Shown: one piece after another, positions 35,413-42,301 of the stretch
Layout: each line of letters starts with the position of its first letter
Numbering within the stretch: the first letter of the stretch is position 1
NCBI GenBank assembly: GCA_903852585.1
Contig: CAINRG010000005.1
Location: 1-46,315, forward strand
Length of the DNA: 46,315 bases
Direction of reading: 5' to 3'
Source of the DNA: an uncultured Actinomycetes bacterium
Lineage (GTDB): Bacteria > Actinomycetota > Actinomycetes > Nanopelagicales > Nanopelagicaceae
Translations under genes and position numbers: made by a program
Notes under the pieces: model-generated
The model's input: only the letters and a program-made list of their open reading frames with translations
Databases searched by the model: none
Told to the model about the DNA's origin: nothing

Positions 35413-36144
35413 GTGTCGGTGGATAACTTTGCTGTAAATAGTGAGCCGTCTATAAACAGAGACCCCGACAAGTACATTCAAGAATTGATCTTTGGAGATA
35501 TCTTCGAGGGTGTGACAAAAAGGAAGCAGGGGCGCGAGCGCACCAAGCTCGCTCCTCTTTCTGATCCTCTTTCTGATCCTCTTGCTAACAACCTGCCTAA
35601 CGCCCTGCCGAATAATCTGCCTCCTTTTCGTGTGATCCGCAGTACTCGACGCAAGCGAGGAGTCTCTGCAATCCGACAAAACGGACTTATTGAAATTCAT
35701 ATCCCTGACCGCATGACCCGCAAGCAGGAGCGCGAGATCATCCCCGAGATGATTGGAATGGTTCTGCGCCGAGAGGCGCGAAATAAGAGAGGCAACGAGG
35801 TCCTCGAAGCGCTCGCCCTTGAACTTCTCACCACTCATCTGCCTGATTATGACGAGCGTCCCGCCTCGGTGACATGGCGCTCGATGCGAGAGAGATGGGG
35901 CTCATGTACAACGGTGGATCGAACCATTCGCATCTCAGATCGCCTCAACGGGGCACCTGAGTTCGTTCTCTCCTGTGTTCTCTTCCATGAGCTCATTCAC
36001 CTTCGCGTTGCAGACCACAGCCCAACCTTCTACGCCCACCTTGCTCGTTATCCCGACCTTGCGCGTGCTGAGGCCTGGCTGGAGGGTTTTGAGGCAGGAA
36101 TCCAGGTTCTGCCTGATTCGCCCATCCTCACAGATCTCAACTAG
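35413..36144 (+). CDS. YgjP-like (DUF45) zinc metallopeptidase
   Basis: A 243-residue protein whose C-terminal half is a YgjP/DUF45 domain. The WGSC motif (SMRERWGSCT near residue 156) is followed by the zinc site HELIH (LFHELIHLRVADHSPTFY near residue 197). The N-terminal 75 residues are basic and contain short repeats (SDPLSDPLA, LPNALPNNLP) matching repeated DNA (CTTTCTGATCCT). Members are predicted cytosolic metallopeptidases, often near DNA-processing genes; the substrate is unknown. GTG 35413 is the first start; the domain itself would tolerate a later one. The gene is separated from its neighbours and has its own gap on both sides. Confidence 0.78.
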   Translation: MSVDNFAVNSEPSINRDPDKYIQELIFGDIFEGVTKRKQGRERTKLAPLSDPLSDPLANNLPNALPNNLPPFRVIRSTRRKRGVSAIRQNGLIEIHIPDRMTRKQEREIIPEMIGMVLRREARNKRGNEVLEALALELLTTHLPDYDERPASVTWRSMRERWGSCTTVDRTIRISDRLNGAPEFVLSCVLFHELIHLRVADHSPTFYAHLARYPDLARAEAWLEGFEAGIQVLPDSPILTDLN

Positions 36145-36180
36145 CTCGTGGAGCGGGGTTCACGCTCAAAAAAAGCCTGA

Positions 36181-36223
36181 CTATCCCTAAATATCCCTAA
36201 AAAACCCTAAAAAACCCTAAAAA
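36181..36223. repeat. 10-bp tandem repeat with CCCTAAAAAA unit
   Basis: About four units, from CCCTAAATAT to CCCTAAAAAA, between the YgjP-like gene and the DUF5679 gene. The similarity to plant telomere repeats is only superficial. Confidence 0.75.
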
Positions 36224-36290
36224 ACATCGCCACGCGCGAATCTTTTGCACAAATACCCTTCATATCCCCCGCTCACACGCGGGCGCGCTG

Positions 36291-36424
36291 TAACCTCTAC
36301 GCATACGCACGCTCAGGTCGGGAGGCTCCCGGCCACTGCCGAGTACTGATGGTCATCCCCGATGGATGACCAAAGGTGAAGGCGTCTTACACGACACGAG
36401 CGTCGCGGTGATTGGAGGAGCAAA
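36291..36424 (+). promoter_or_regulatory. Hairpin-rich leader of the DUF5679 gene
   Basis: TAACCT near 36291 is a possible -10. The transcript would contain GGGA-GGC-TCCC near 36320 and a 7-bp hairpin GGTCATC/GATGACC with loop CCCGATG (about 36350-36370) before the Shine-Dalgarno GGAGGAG. About 120 bases of leader is long for a 52-residue protein. No known riboswitch class matched. Confidence 0.35.
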
Positions 36425-36583
36425 ATGGCTGAAGAATATAAGGGTGAGGCTTACTGCGTTAAGTGCAAAGAGAAGCGTTCCTTTGAAGGACACGTCAAGG
36501 TCTCAGATTCTGGTCGCCGTATGGCACAAGGTATCTGCCCTGTATGCGGAACAAAAGTAAACCGCATCTTGGGTAAGGCATAA
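36425..36583 (+). CDS. DUF5679 zinc-ribbon microprotein
   Basis: A 52-residue protein with two CxxC pairs: AYCVKCKEKR near residue 11 and GICPVCGTK near residue 38, giving a classic zinc ribbon. The sequence (EGHVKVSDSGRRMAQG) is strongly typical of actinobacterial DUF5679 proteins of unknown function. The Shine-Dalgarno GGAGGAG sits seven bases before ATG 36425. It is a monocistronic unit closed by a strong terminator. A role in nucleic acid or ribosome binding would fit the fold but is not shown. Confidence 0.88.
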   Translation: MAEEYKGEAYCVKCKEKRSFEGHVKVSDSGRRMAQGICPVCGTKVNRILGKA

Positions 36584-36618
36584 AAGCGAAAAAGGCATAA
36601 GCCGAACTTCGAATTAAC

Positions 36619-36660
36619 GAACCCGTCTTCATTGCGCTTGTGATGAAGGCGGGTTCTTTC
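36619..36660 (+). terminator. Intrinsic terminator after the DUF5679 gene
   Basis: A 14-bp stem (GAACCCG-T-CTTCAT with ATGAAG-G-CGGGTTC, one T.G pair) and a 10-base loop, followed by TTTCTTTC. It lies 35 bases after the stop codon. Confidence 0.9.
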
Positions 36661-36744
36661 TTTCCCAAAAAAAAGTCACAATTTCCTCAAAGCGCAGGTG
36701 CGTTCTGGCGATGCAGGCCTGTGGAATCCCCAGTTTTGTAAATT

Positions 36745-37920
36745 TTGCGCTCGCTCCTCCTCTGCTTCAATGAGAATGCCCAGGTGCTGCATTCTTCTGA
36801 CAATAAGCCAGCTTTCTCCGCTTTTGGCACCTTTTCACAAAAACTCACACCCATCTATCCCCGGCTAAAACCCGGTCTCCTTGTCATCGCTGTGAATAGT
36901 GAAGAATTTTATATTGGCGAAAATTCCTCCGGTGTTTATATTCCAACAGATCCCTATTTGGCAGTTGTGCGGGGTTGCGATGGTCTTCATTCTTCACAAA
37001 GTATCGCCGATCTCTGCGCAATTCCGCATGGCCTTGTTTTACATCTTCTCGAGGAACTTCAAAACCACAACTACATTGAGATTCGAAGTGAACCTCAAAA
37101 AGATCCAGGGTTAGATGAATTAGCAATCCACTACCAGGAGCGCACCGCCCCAGAACACCAACTTTTCACCTGGCGAGAAAAAACATCTGACGGAGGCGAA
37201 GGTGAAGTACGGGATCGAAAAAACTTCGTCATTTTTATTTTTGGGCAGAATCGATTGGCTCGAGCACTCCTTGCAAACCTTCAAGCAAGTGGCTTTAGTC
37301 AGGCAAAAATTATCTCCCCCATCGCAGATGCTGGCGCGCGCATTAAAGCGCAAGATATTTGTGGAATAACAACGAAGCCGAGTGATATTGGTCGAAAACT
37401 CAGTGAATTTCATAAAGAGATTGCCCTGACTTCTCAGCTGACTCAAGCGGGCGATGATTCTTTTTCCCACGCGCATTCGGAATTGAAGACTCGATTGATT
37501 ATTTCCACGTCTGCCTCAACATCTGATTATGTGCAAAACTGGTTAAGCGAGGGGATCCCTCATCTTCAAATTTCACAGCTCACTACACATACGATTGAAA
37601 TAGGACCACTTGTTATCCCTGGTGTGCAGGCTTGCCTCAATTGCGTGCAATTACATCGCCGCGACTTTTTGCCACCATTCATTCCTGTGGCAGCCCTCGA
37701 CAACCTTCATCAGCGCGGACGCGAGCTCACCTCTGCTTCCACTTCCTTTACTGCAGGCGTTGTGACGCCCTACATCTGCGAATTTGCAACCCGAGGAACG
37801 AGCCCTCTTGTTGGCACTTCGCTCACTATTGATTTGCTTGAACCACTCCATGGCATCCGCAAGCACCATTGGAATGTGCATCCAGAATGTGGTTGTGGTT
37901 CAAGCAACTCTCTCATCTAG
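36745..37920 (+). CDS. RRE/ThiF-like protein resembling cyclodehydratase partner proteins
   Basis: A 391-residue protein. Residues about 65-115 form a winged-helix PqqD-like segment (VVRGCDGLHSSQSIADLC to LLEELQNHNYIEI), which in RiPP enzymes is a leader-peptide recognition element. A degenerate Rossmann-like middle follows (FVIFIFGQNRLARAL). The C-terminal part has IGPLVIPGVQACLNCVQLHRRDF and ends with HPECGC, so CxxC and CxC could hold zinc, as in E1-like cyclodehydratase C proteins. No YcaO gene or clear precursor is nearby. Position between DUF2342 and whiB7 suggests a vertically inherited housekeeping role (Rv3196-like, from memory). The start (TTG 36745) is uncertain; GTG 36784 is an alternative. 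Its end overlaps whiB7 by 21 bases. Confidence 0.55.
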   Translation: MRSLLLCFNENAQVLHSSDNKPAFSAFGTFSQKLTPIYPRLKPGLLVIAVNSEEFYIGENSSGVYIPTDPYLAVVRGCDGLHSSQSIADLCAIPHGLVLHLLEELQNHNYIEIRSEPQKDPGLDELAIHYQERTAPEHQLFTWREKTSDGGEGEVRDRKNFVIFIFGQNRLARALLANLQASGFSQAKIISPIADAGARIKAQDICGITTKPSDIGRKLSEFHKEIALTSQLTQAGDDSFSHAHSELKTRLIISTSASTSDYVQNWLSEGIPHLQISQLTTHTIEIGPLVIPGVQACLNCVQLHRRDFLPPFIPVAALDNLHQRGRELTSASTSFTAGVVTPYICEFATRGTSPLVGTSLTIDLLEPLHGIRKHHWNVHPECGCGSSNSLI

Positions 37921-38346
37921 TTCATACTCGTTGGCACCGTTAGCAGAGTTGGCAGAGTTGGCAGAGTTGGCAGAGTTGGCACCATTCACATCACTGATTA
38001 CAGAGATTTCTGAGGCGCCAGCGTTTGAACGTGGACGACCAACCGTACGCTTCTGAGAAATGATTCGACCGTTGTCGAAGAGCTCTCCACCCCAGACACC
38101 ACATGGCTCGTTCCGTGAAAGTGCACCTTCTAGGCATGCCGCCTTCATTGGGCATCCACCACATGCACTCTTTGCGCGCGCAATTGTCTGCATATCTTCG
38201 GCGAAGAAGATTTCTGGATCTGCTGTGTGGCAAGGAAGATCAAAAGATCCTGCTTCACCCTCCAGAGATGTAATTTCTCTGATTCCAATCATGGATTCGC
38301 TATCAGCCCACCCTGGGACTAATAGCTCACTCAGGAGTACTCCCAT
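37900..38346 (-). CDS. whiB7: WhiB7-type regulator with AT-hook and repeat tail
   Basis: A 148-residue Wbl protein. Iron-sulfur cysteines are at 39, 62, 65 and 71; the GVWGGELFD turn is at 83-91; the AT-hook GRPR is at 103-106, as in WhiB7/WblC. WhiB7 binds primary sigma factor and activates ribosome-protection, efflux and methyltransferase genes after antibiotic stress. The C-terminus adds a tail of Asn-Ser-Ala triplets (about residues 122-138) encoded by 9-bp repeats, not a known WhiB7 feature. The neighbours uvrD2, nudC and adnBA support the assignment. The long upstream region has a terminator, an alternative hairpin and an upstream ORF, so expression is probably controlled by attenuation. 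Confidence 0.88.
   Translation of the reverse strand: MGVLLSELLVPGWADSESMIGIREITSLEGEAGSFDLPCHTADPEIFFAEDMQTIARAKSACGGCPMKAACLEGALSRNEPCGVWGGELFDNGRIISQKRTVGRPRSNAGASEISVISDVNGANSANSANSANSANGANEYELDERVA
37934..37987. repeat. 9-bp repeat encoding the whiB7 C-terminal tail
   Basis: Four exact GCAGAGTTG units (37943-37978) with diverged units on both sides. The unit length keeps the frame, so copy changes only lengthen or shorten the Asn-Ser-Ala tail. Confidence 0.88.
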
Positions 38347-38374
38347 TTTATTTACTACCTTTCTCTCTTTAGCT

Positions 38375-38413
38375 ATCTGGTTTTAGATATCTGGTTTTAG
38401 ATATCTGGTTTTT
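38375..38413. repeat. 14-bp repeat between the attenuator and whiB7
   Basis: ATCTGGTTTTAGAT twice in tandem plus a partial third unit. Read on the minus strand it lies just downstream of the terminator hairpin and before the whiB7 ribosome-binding region. Confidence 0.85.
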
Positions 38414-38437
38414 ATTTTTTTCTCTAGGTAAACGAAA

Positions 38438-38468
38438 AGGACCGCCATCCGATTGGATGAGCGGTCCT
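38438..38468 (-). terminator. whiB7 leader terminator (attenuator hairpin)
   Basis: On the minus strand AGGACCGC pairs with GCGGTCCT and CATCC with GGATG (13 bp with one bulged T; loop AATC), followed by TTTTCGTTT. It stands about 90 bases before the whiB7 ATG and 19 bases after the upstream ORF stop. Its 5' half can pair elsewhere (see the leader entry). Confidence 0.85.
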
Positions 38469-38514
38469 GGTGGGACGTATATCGGTTTAGCCGATAACCC
38501 TCCAGGTTCCGCTC
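38459..38514 (-). promoter_or_regulatory. Antiterminator hairpin overlapping the upstream ORF and terminator
   Basis: The 5' arm (38514-38498: GAGCGG-AA-CCTGG-A-GGG) lies in codons 62-68 of the upstream ORF. The 3' arm (38474-38459: CCC-A-CCAGG-A-CCGCTC) includes the 5' half of the terminator stem. The two hairpins exclude each other. Inside the loop ATCGG/CCGAT forms a small extra hairpin. Confidence 0.7.
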
Positions 38515-38699
38515 TTTCCATACTTGTTGGCTGTAAAGGCGTAGTTGCGAGCCTTTTGAGCAAACGCAGCGCCGTTTGTATGGGTATGAGCGTTTGTGGT
38601 GGTTGTATGCCAGTTGCTCGATGAAGAAGATGCCATGGCAGCAGAACGGGACGCAGTTGAAGCTGCGCCTGATGTTGTAACAGCTGATGAATTCATCAT
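38487..38699 (-). CDS. 70-codon upstream ORF in the whiB7 leader
   Basis: A Ser/Thr/Ala/His/Asn-rich product of 70 residues with no Leu, Asp, Glu, Pro or Cys and a basic, aromatic C-terminus (NYAFTANKYGKSGTWRVIG). Shine-Dalgarno GGAG lies five bases before ATG 38699. An in-frame GTG 38732 lies in a hairpin and is less likely. The last codons double as the 5' arm of the antiterminator, so its probable role is to report translation. uORFs in whiB7/wblC leaders of other actinobacteria act this way, though the ones I recall are different in sequence. The peptide itself might also have a function, but there is no evidence. Confidence 0.65.
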   Translation of the reverse strand: MMNSSAVTTSGAASTASRSAAMASSSSSNWHTTTTNAHTHTNGAAFAQKARNYAFTANKYGKSGTWRVIG

Positions 38700-38726
38700 T
38701 GTCACTCCATTCATATCGTTCTGATC

Positions 38727-38744
38727 TCTCACCTTTTGGTGAGA
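38727..38744. other. 7-bp hairpin at the start of the whiB7 leader
   Basis: TCTCACC/GGTGAGA with a four-base loop (AAAA on the minus strand). It would be close to the 5' end of the transcript if the promoter at 38752-38781 is used, and could stabilise the message. Confidence 0.6.
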
Positions 38745-38751
38745 AGGCTCA

Positions 38752-38791
38752 AGGGTACGCGTTCGCCAAGGGGTGGCGCAAGGTAATTAAA
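38752..38791 (-). promoter_or_regulatory. whiB7 promoter with AT-rich box
   Basis: On the minus strand, -10 TACCCT (38757-38752) and -35 TTGCGC (38781-38776) are 18 bases apart. The AT-rich TTTAATTA (38791-38784) stands two bases upstream of the -35, where the WhiB7 AT-hook binds in mycobacterial targets. Transcription would start near 38745, just upstream of the 7-bp hairpin and the upstream ORF. Confidence 0.6.
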
Positions 38792-38808
38792 TGAGGCCGG
38801 ATTCAGGC

Positions 38809-40458
38809 TTAAATGGCGGCCAAGAATGGGCTAGGTGTGCCCACATGGCTCAGATGAACCTGTTTCTTTGCGCGGGTGAGACCGACATAGAACAAGCGTC
38901 GTTCTTCCTCAACCTCTGCAGCCCCGCGAATAGTGGAGAGAGGCAATGTTCCATCGTTTATTCCAACAAGGAAAACATGATCCCATTCCAGGCCTTTTGC
39001 AGCGTGAAGAGTGGCAAGAACGATTCCTGGAAGAGTGGGCGGATTATTTTGCTCAGCACGATCTTCTAATTCCCGTAAGAACTGTCGAAGAGTAGATGTT
39101 CCATTCGCTTTGAGATCACGAGCCAAAGTCAGAAAAGCCTGAACATAATCAGCCTTACCGAAAGGCGTAAGTACAGATTCCAAATCTCGATACCAATCAT
39201 CCGATGGCAAAACAGATGCTTGACGTACTACTTTCATCGCATCTCGAACATCGACGCGATCAAAAAATCGATCTGAATTCTTTACTTGTGATGGAATTCC
39301 GCGCTTTGCCAATTCATTCTCAAAGATATCGAGTTGAGAATTTGTACGGGCAAGAATGGCAATTTCAAGGTTGTGGTCAGAGTTGTAGAGAGAATCGATA
39401 CGTTCGGCCACAGCTCTTGCCTCTTCATATGTTGAAGAATAAGGAGTCAACGTAAACTGCTCTCCTGATTCATTCATCGATACTAATTCGTGGTGGCCCG
39501 AATCCTGTTGTACTGATGCCTGCCGTAATACCTTGTTAGCAGCGCGAATAATTTCTGGTGTTGAGCGATATCCACGACTGAGACGAACAACCTTTGATTG
39601 TGGAAATCTCTTTGTAAAAGATAGTAAGAAACTCGAGGATGCTCCGGCAAAGGAGTAAATTGTTTGGGCAGAATCACCGACTACGCAAATTTCTTCACGG
39701 TTTCCAAGCCATAAATTCAAAAGCCGTTGCTGAAGCGGTGAGACATCCTGATACTCATCGACAGTGAAATAACGATATTGATCACGAACACGTTCGCGAA
39801 CTGCTCGATCTTCTTCCATCATTCCAACCGTAAGAAGTAAAACATCTTCAAAATCAATCACGCGCTCTTGCTTCTTTGTTGCCTCGTATTGTTCGTAGAC
39901 TTTGGCAATTTCAGAAAGATTCTCTTTATTGCTCTTTCCGTTTGGCATCATGAGCATACGGGAGGCCGCTGTTGCCTCCTCTACATAAAAATGGGGAGCA
40001 ATCTCCATCGACTTTGCCCACTCAATTTCCGAGGAGATGTCACGAAGAGTTTGAGCGCCTTGGGTCAGATATGTATCTGTGGCATTAATGGAAGCAGCTA
40101 ATAACGGTGCTTTTGTAGTGAGAAGTCGTGGAAATTGGCCGCCCAGGGAGTGGGGCCAGAAGAACATCAATTGGCGAAGGGCCGCGGAGTGAAATGTTCG
40201 AGCCGATGCATTGGGGACTCCAAGTTGGCGTAAGCGTGCGCGCATTTCACCTGCAGCACGAGCAGTAAACGTGAGCGCGAGAGTCTTTGATGGGTCTGCA
40301 ACTCCAGATGCAACGGCATATGCGATGCGATGAGTAATGACGCGAGTTTTTCCTGTTCCGGCTCCTGCGATAACGCAGACAGGGCCACGTATTGCAGTTA
40401 CGGCTTCGCGTTGCTCTGCATCAAGTCCTTCGAGAATTTCTTCTGGATTAAGTGCCAT
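38809..40458 (-). CDS. uvrD2: UvrD2-like superfamily 1 helicase lacking HRDC
   Basis: A 549-residue UvrD/Rep-type helicase. Walker A GAGTGKTR near residue 33, Walker B DEYQDVSP near 238, motif III GDSAQTIYSFAGA near 262, and motifs V/VI (LATLHAAKGLEWDHVFLVG, RRLFYVGLTRAKKQVHLS) near 480-530 are all present. The mycobacterial UvrD2 is about 700 residues and has C-terminal tetracysteine and HRDC domains. This protein ends in FLAAI shortly after motif VI, so those are missing. It is a complete helicase core, and the neighbours nudC and whiB7 identify it as UvrD2. It starts 12 bases after the nudC stop. Confidence 0.88.
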   Translation of the reverse strand: MALNPEEILEGLDAEQREAVTAIRGPVCVIAGAGTGKTRVITHRIAYAVASGVADPSKTLALTFTARAAGEMRARLRQLGVPNASARTFHSAALRQLMFFWPHSLGGQFPRLLTTKAPLLAASINATDTYLTQGAQTLRDISSEIEWAKSMEIAPHFYVEEATAASRMLMMPNGKSNKENLSEIAKVYEQYEATKKQERVIDFEDVLLLTVGMMEEDRAVRERVRDQYRYFTVDEYQDVSPLQQRLLNLWLGNREEICVVGDSAQTIYSFAGASSSFLLSFTKRFPQSKVVRLSRGYRSTPEIIRAANKVLRQASVQQDSGHHELVSMNESGEQFTLTPYSSTYEEARAVAERIDSLYNSDHNLEIAILARTNSQLDIFENELAKRGIPSQVKNSDRFFDRVDVRDAMKVVRQASVLPSDDWYRDLESVLTPFGKADYVQAFLTLARDLKANGTSTLRQFLRELEDRAEQNNPPTLPGIVLATLHAAKGLEWDHVFLVGINDGTLPLSTIRGAAEVEEERRLFYVGLTRAKKQVHLSHVGTPSPFLAAI

Positions 40459-40470
40459 GGCGAAACTTTC

Positions 40471-41418
40471 TTAACGCCAAGTTTCAGGACTATCAAGGCG
40501 TGGACGCTCTCGACCATCAGCGGCGTACCACGCTTCAATCATTGCGCGAGCAACCGAGAGTGGAGGTGGGAGAAGAAGTGTTTCACTCTTGAGACCCTCA
40601 AGTATTGAATCGCGATCGAGCCATTTAATATCAACAATCTCTTCACCATCAGGTTTTGCATTTTCCGGGTCCTCAATAATCGCAGCAAATGCAATCATGA
40701 GAGAGGCGGGAAATGGCCAGGGTTGAGATCCAACATATTCGATATTGCGAACTTTTACATGCGCTTCTTCTGCAACTTCGCGAATAACAGCTGCTTCGAA
40801 AGATTCACCGGGTTCGACAAAGCCAGCAAATGTTGAGAATCGATGTTCAGGCCACACCTGTTGTCGACCCAGAAGAATTCGGTCTTGAGAATCGCGCAAG
40901 AGAACAATAATTGCTGGGTCAGTGCGAGGGTAATGCTCAACCTCGCAAGAAGAACATTTGCGAACTGATCCACCAAGAGTCGGCGTGGTCTCGGCACCGC
41001 AAGATGCGCATCGCGGATGTCGCTTATGCCACAAAGCAAGAGATTGCCCATGAACTGCAATTCCTATTTGAAGATCATCAAGATTTGCCTCGCGCAATAA
41101 TTTGTAACTCTCATCCTGGTCTAAAAGATCTGGAGAGTGGAAGAGAAAATAAGGAGTTCCGGATTTATCGAGGCCAAGAAAATATCGTTCGCCATTTTCT
41201 TGATTTAACAGCTCATCATGTGAAAGAAATCGAAGACCCGTTGAAGAGGTCAGAAATTTCTCGCCGTTAAAGTGGGCAATCTTTGCCTTAACCCACAGTT
41301 CGGCAAGATCGCCTTGGCTTGTGCGATGGTGAGCTGCTCTATCCACAGCGCTGCGAGCTAACGGAAGGGAGAGCGGCAGGCTGAGGGCTGCTGGACCAGA
41401 CCCATCGGAGATAGACAC
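40471..41418 (-). CDS. nudC: NADH pyrophosphatase / RNA de-NADding Nudix enzyme
   Basis: A 315-residue NudC. A zinc ribbon (CASCGAETTP to CSSCEVEHYPRTDPA, around residues 137-168) is followed by the Nudix box GFVEPGESFEAAVIREVAEE near residue 200, and the SQPWPFPASLM signature specific to NADH pyrophosphatases. It hydrolyses NADH and removes NAD caps from RNA. GTG 41418 has TAGGGT (41425-41430) six bases upstream, so it is probably leaderless. It is divergent from the EEP gene with just 25 bases between the two start codons. Confidence 0.93.
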   Translation of the reverse strand: MSISDGSGPAALSLPLSLPLARSAVDRAAHHRTSQGDLAELWVKAKIAHFNGEKFLTSSTGLRFLSHDELLNQENGERYFLGLDKSGTPYFLFHSPDLLDQDESYKLLREANLDDLQIGIAVHGQSLALWHKRHPRCASCGAETTPTLGGSVRKCSSCEVEHYPRTDPAIIVLLRDSQDRILLGRQQVWPEHRFSTFAGFVEPGESFEAAVIREVAEEAHVKVRNIEYVGSQPWPFPASLMIAFAAIIEDPENAKPDGEEIVDIKWLDRDSILEGLKSETLLLPPPLSVARAMIEAWYAADGRERPRLDSPETWR

Positions 41419-41443
41419 GAGGCGACCCTACTAGTCTGACCGG
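41419..41443. promoter_or_regulatory. 25-bp divergent leaderless promoter pair
   Basis: TAGGGT for nudC (minus strand, 41425-41430) and TAGTCT for the EEP gene (plus strand, 41432-41437) are separated by one base, and each is six bases from its GTG. Both -35 regions must fall in the opposite coding sequence. Confidence 0.65.
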
Positions 41444-42301
41444 GTGAAGGTCATCTCGTGGAATTTGCTGCATGGAATGGCCATTCCTCCTGAAGAAAAC
41501 CCACAAGGCCCTACTGGAAAAGAACGCGAGCAAGAACGCGAGCAAGAACTAGAACGGGCTCTTCTCCGTCTTGACTCGGCCGTTCAAAGAGTTGGCGCAG
41601 ATATTCTGGCAATCCAAGAAATTGATCTCAACCAATCACGCTCTTTTCATATTCATCACGTTGCAGAAGTTGCGCGAGCTATGAATACAGAACATTGGGC
41701 ATTTGCGCCCACGATTGTGGGAACTCCTGGAAGCAGTTGGAACCGAATTGAAAATGAATCGCAAAAAATTGTTACATCCACCTCGGAGAACTTTAAAGAT
41801 ACTTTTTATGGAATTGGCTTGATATCTCGGGTTCCTGTTGTGAAGTGGCATCGATTGGAATTAGGACGCTCGCGAATCGGCCTTCCGCTTGCAGTACCGC
41901 GTAAACGTGGAGTGGGGGTTGCATATGTTCAGGATGAACCACGTGTTGCAATCATTGCCGAACTTGAAAATGGATTTACTGTTGCATCCACTCATCTCTC
42001 TTTTGTTCCCGGTGTTAATTATCTTCAACTCAAAAAAGTCGAGAGGTTTATCTCTCAACTTCCAGGCAAGCCCATCATTCTCGGCGATCTTAATCTTCCG
42101 TGGAATCTTCCTGCGAAAACTGGATGGAAATCTCTCGTTACCCAGGCAACCTATCCATCGTGGGGTGCAAAGATTCAATTTGATTATGTGCTGACAACGA
42201 GTGAGGTTTTTGACTCACATATAATCACACCAATCACTCTTCCCCCACTGGGCGTCAGTGATCATCTTCCTATCGGAGTTGAAATTTCATCTCGATATTA
42301 A
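41444..42301 (+). CDS. Endonuclease/exonuclease/phosphatase family hydrolase
   Basis: A 285-residue EEP-fold phosphodiesterase. Catalytic motifs are ISWNLLHG near the start, the glutamate in ILAIQEIDLNQS near residue 65, the GDLNLPW segment near residue 222, and the C-terminal SDHLPIGVEI. The substrate may be DNA, a nucleotide or a phospholipid; nothing in the sequence decides. Residues 25-40 are a Glu/Arg repeat (REQEREQELER) coded by 12-bp repeats (GAACGCGAGCAA). Start GTG 41444 has TAGTCT six bases upstream and the mRNA is probably leaderless. It converges on adnB with a 4-base overlap. Confidence 0.85.
   Translation: MKVISWNLLHGMAIPPEENPQGPTGKEREQEREQELERALLRLDSAVQRVGADILAIQEIDLNQSRSFHIHHVAEVARAMNTEHWAFAPTIVGTPGSSWNRIENESQKIVTSTSENFKDTFYGIGLISRVPVVKWHRLELGRSRIGLPLAVPRKRGVGVAYVQDEPRVAIIAELENGFTVASTHLSFVPGVNYLQLKKVERFISQLPGKPIILGDLNLPWNLPAKTGWKSLVTQATYPSWGAKIQFDYVLTTSEVFDSHIITPITLPPLGVSDHLPIGVEISSRY

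Noticed and set aside
35266-35838. 190-residue minus-strand frame opposite the YgjP-like gene
   Set aside because: It is antisense to the N-terminal half of a gene with clear WGSC and HELIH motifs, and shows no domain of its own.
36181-36223. Telomere-like repeat (CCCTAAA)
   Set aside because: Only four imperfect 10-bp units inside a bacterial gene region; other repeats of similar size occur nearby with unrelated sequence.
36291-36424. c-di-AMP or other known riboswitch before DUF5679
   Set aside because: Hairpins are present but I could not match the conserved core of any class.
38487-38699. RiPP precursor peptide for the RRE-like protein
   Set aside because: Ser/Thr richness invites this, but there is no YcaO, the C-terminal codons are needed for the antiterminator, and position in the whiB7 leader explains it better.
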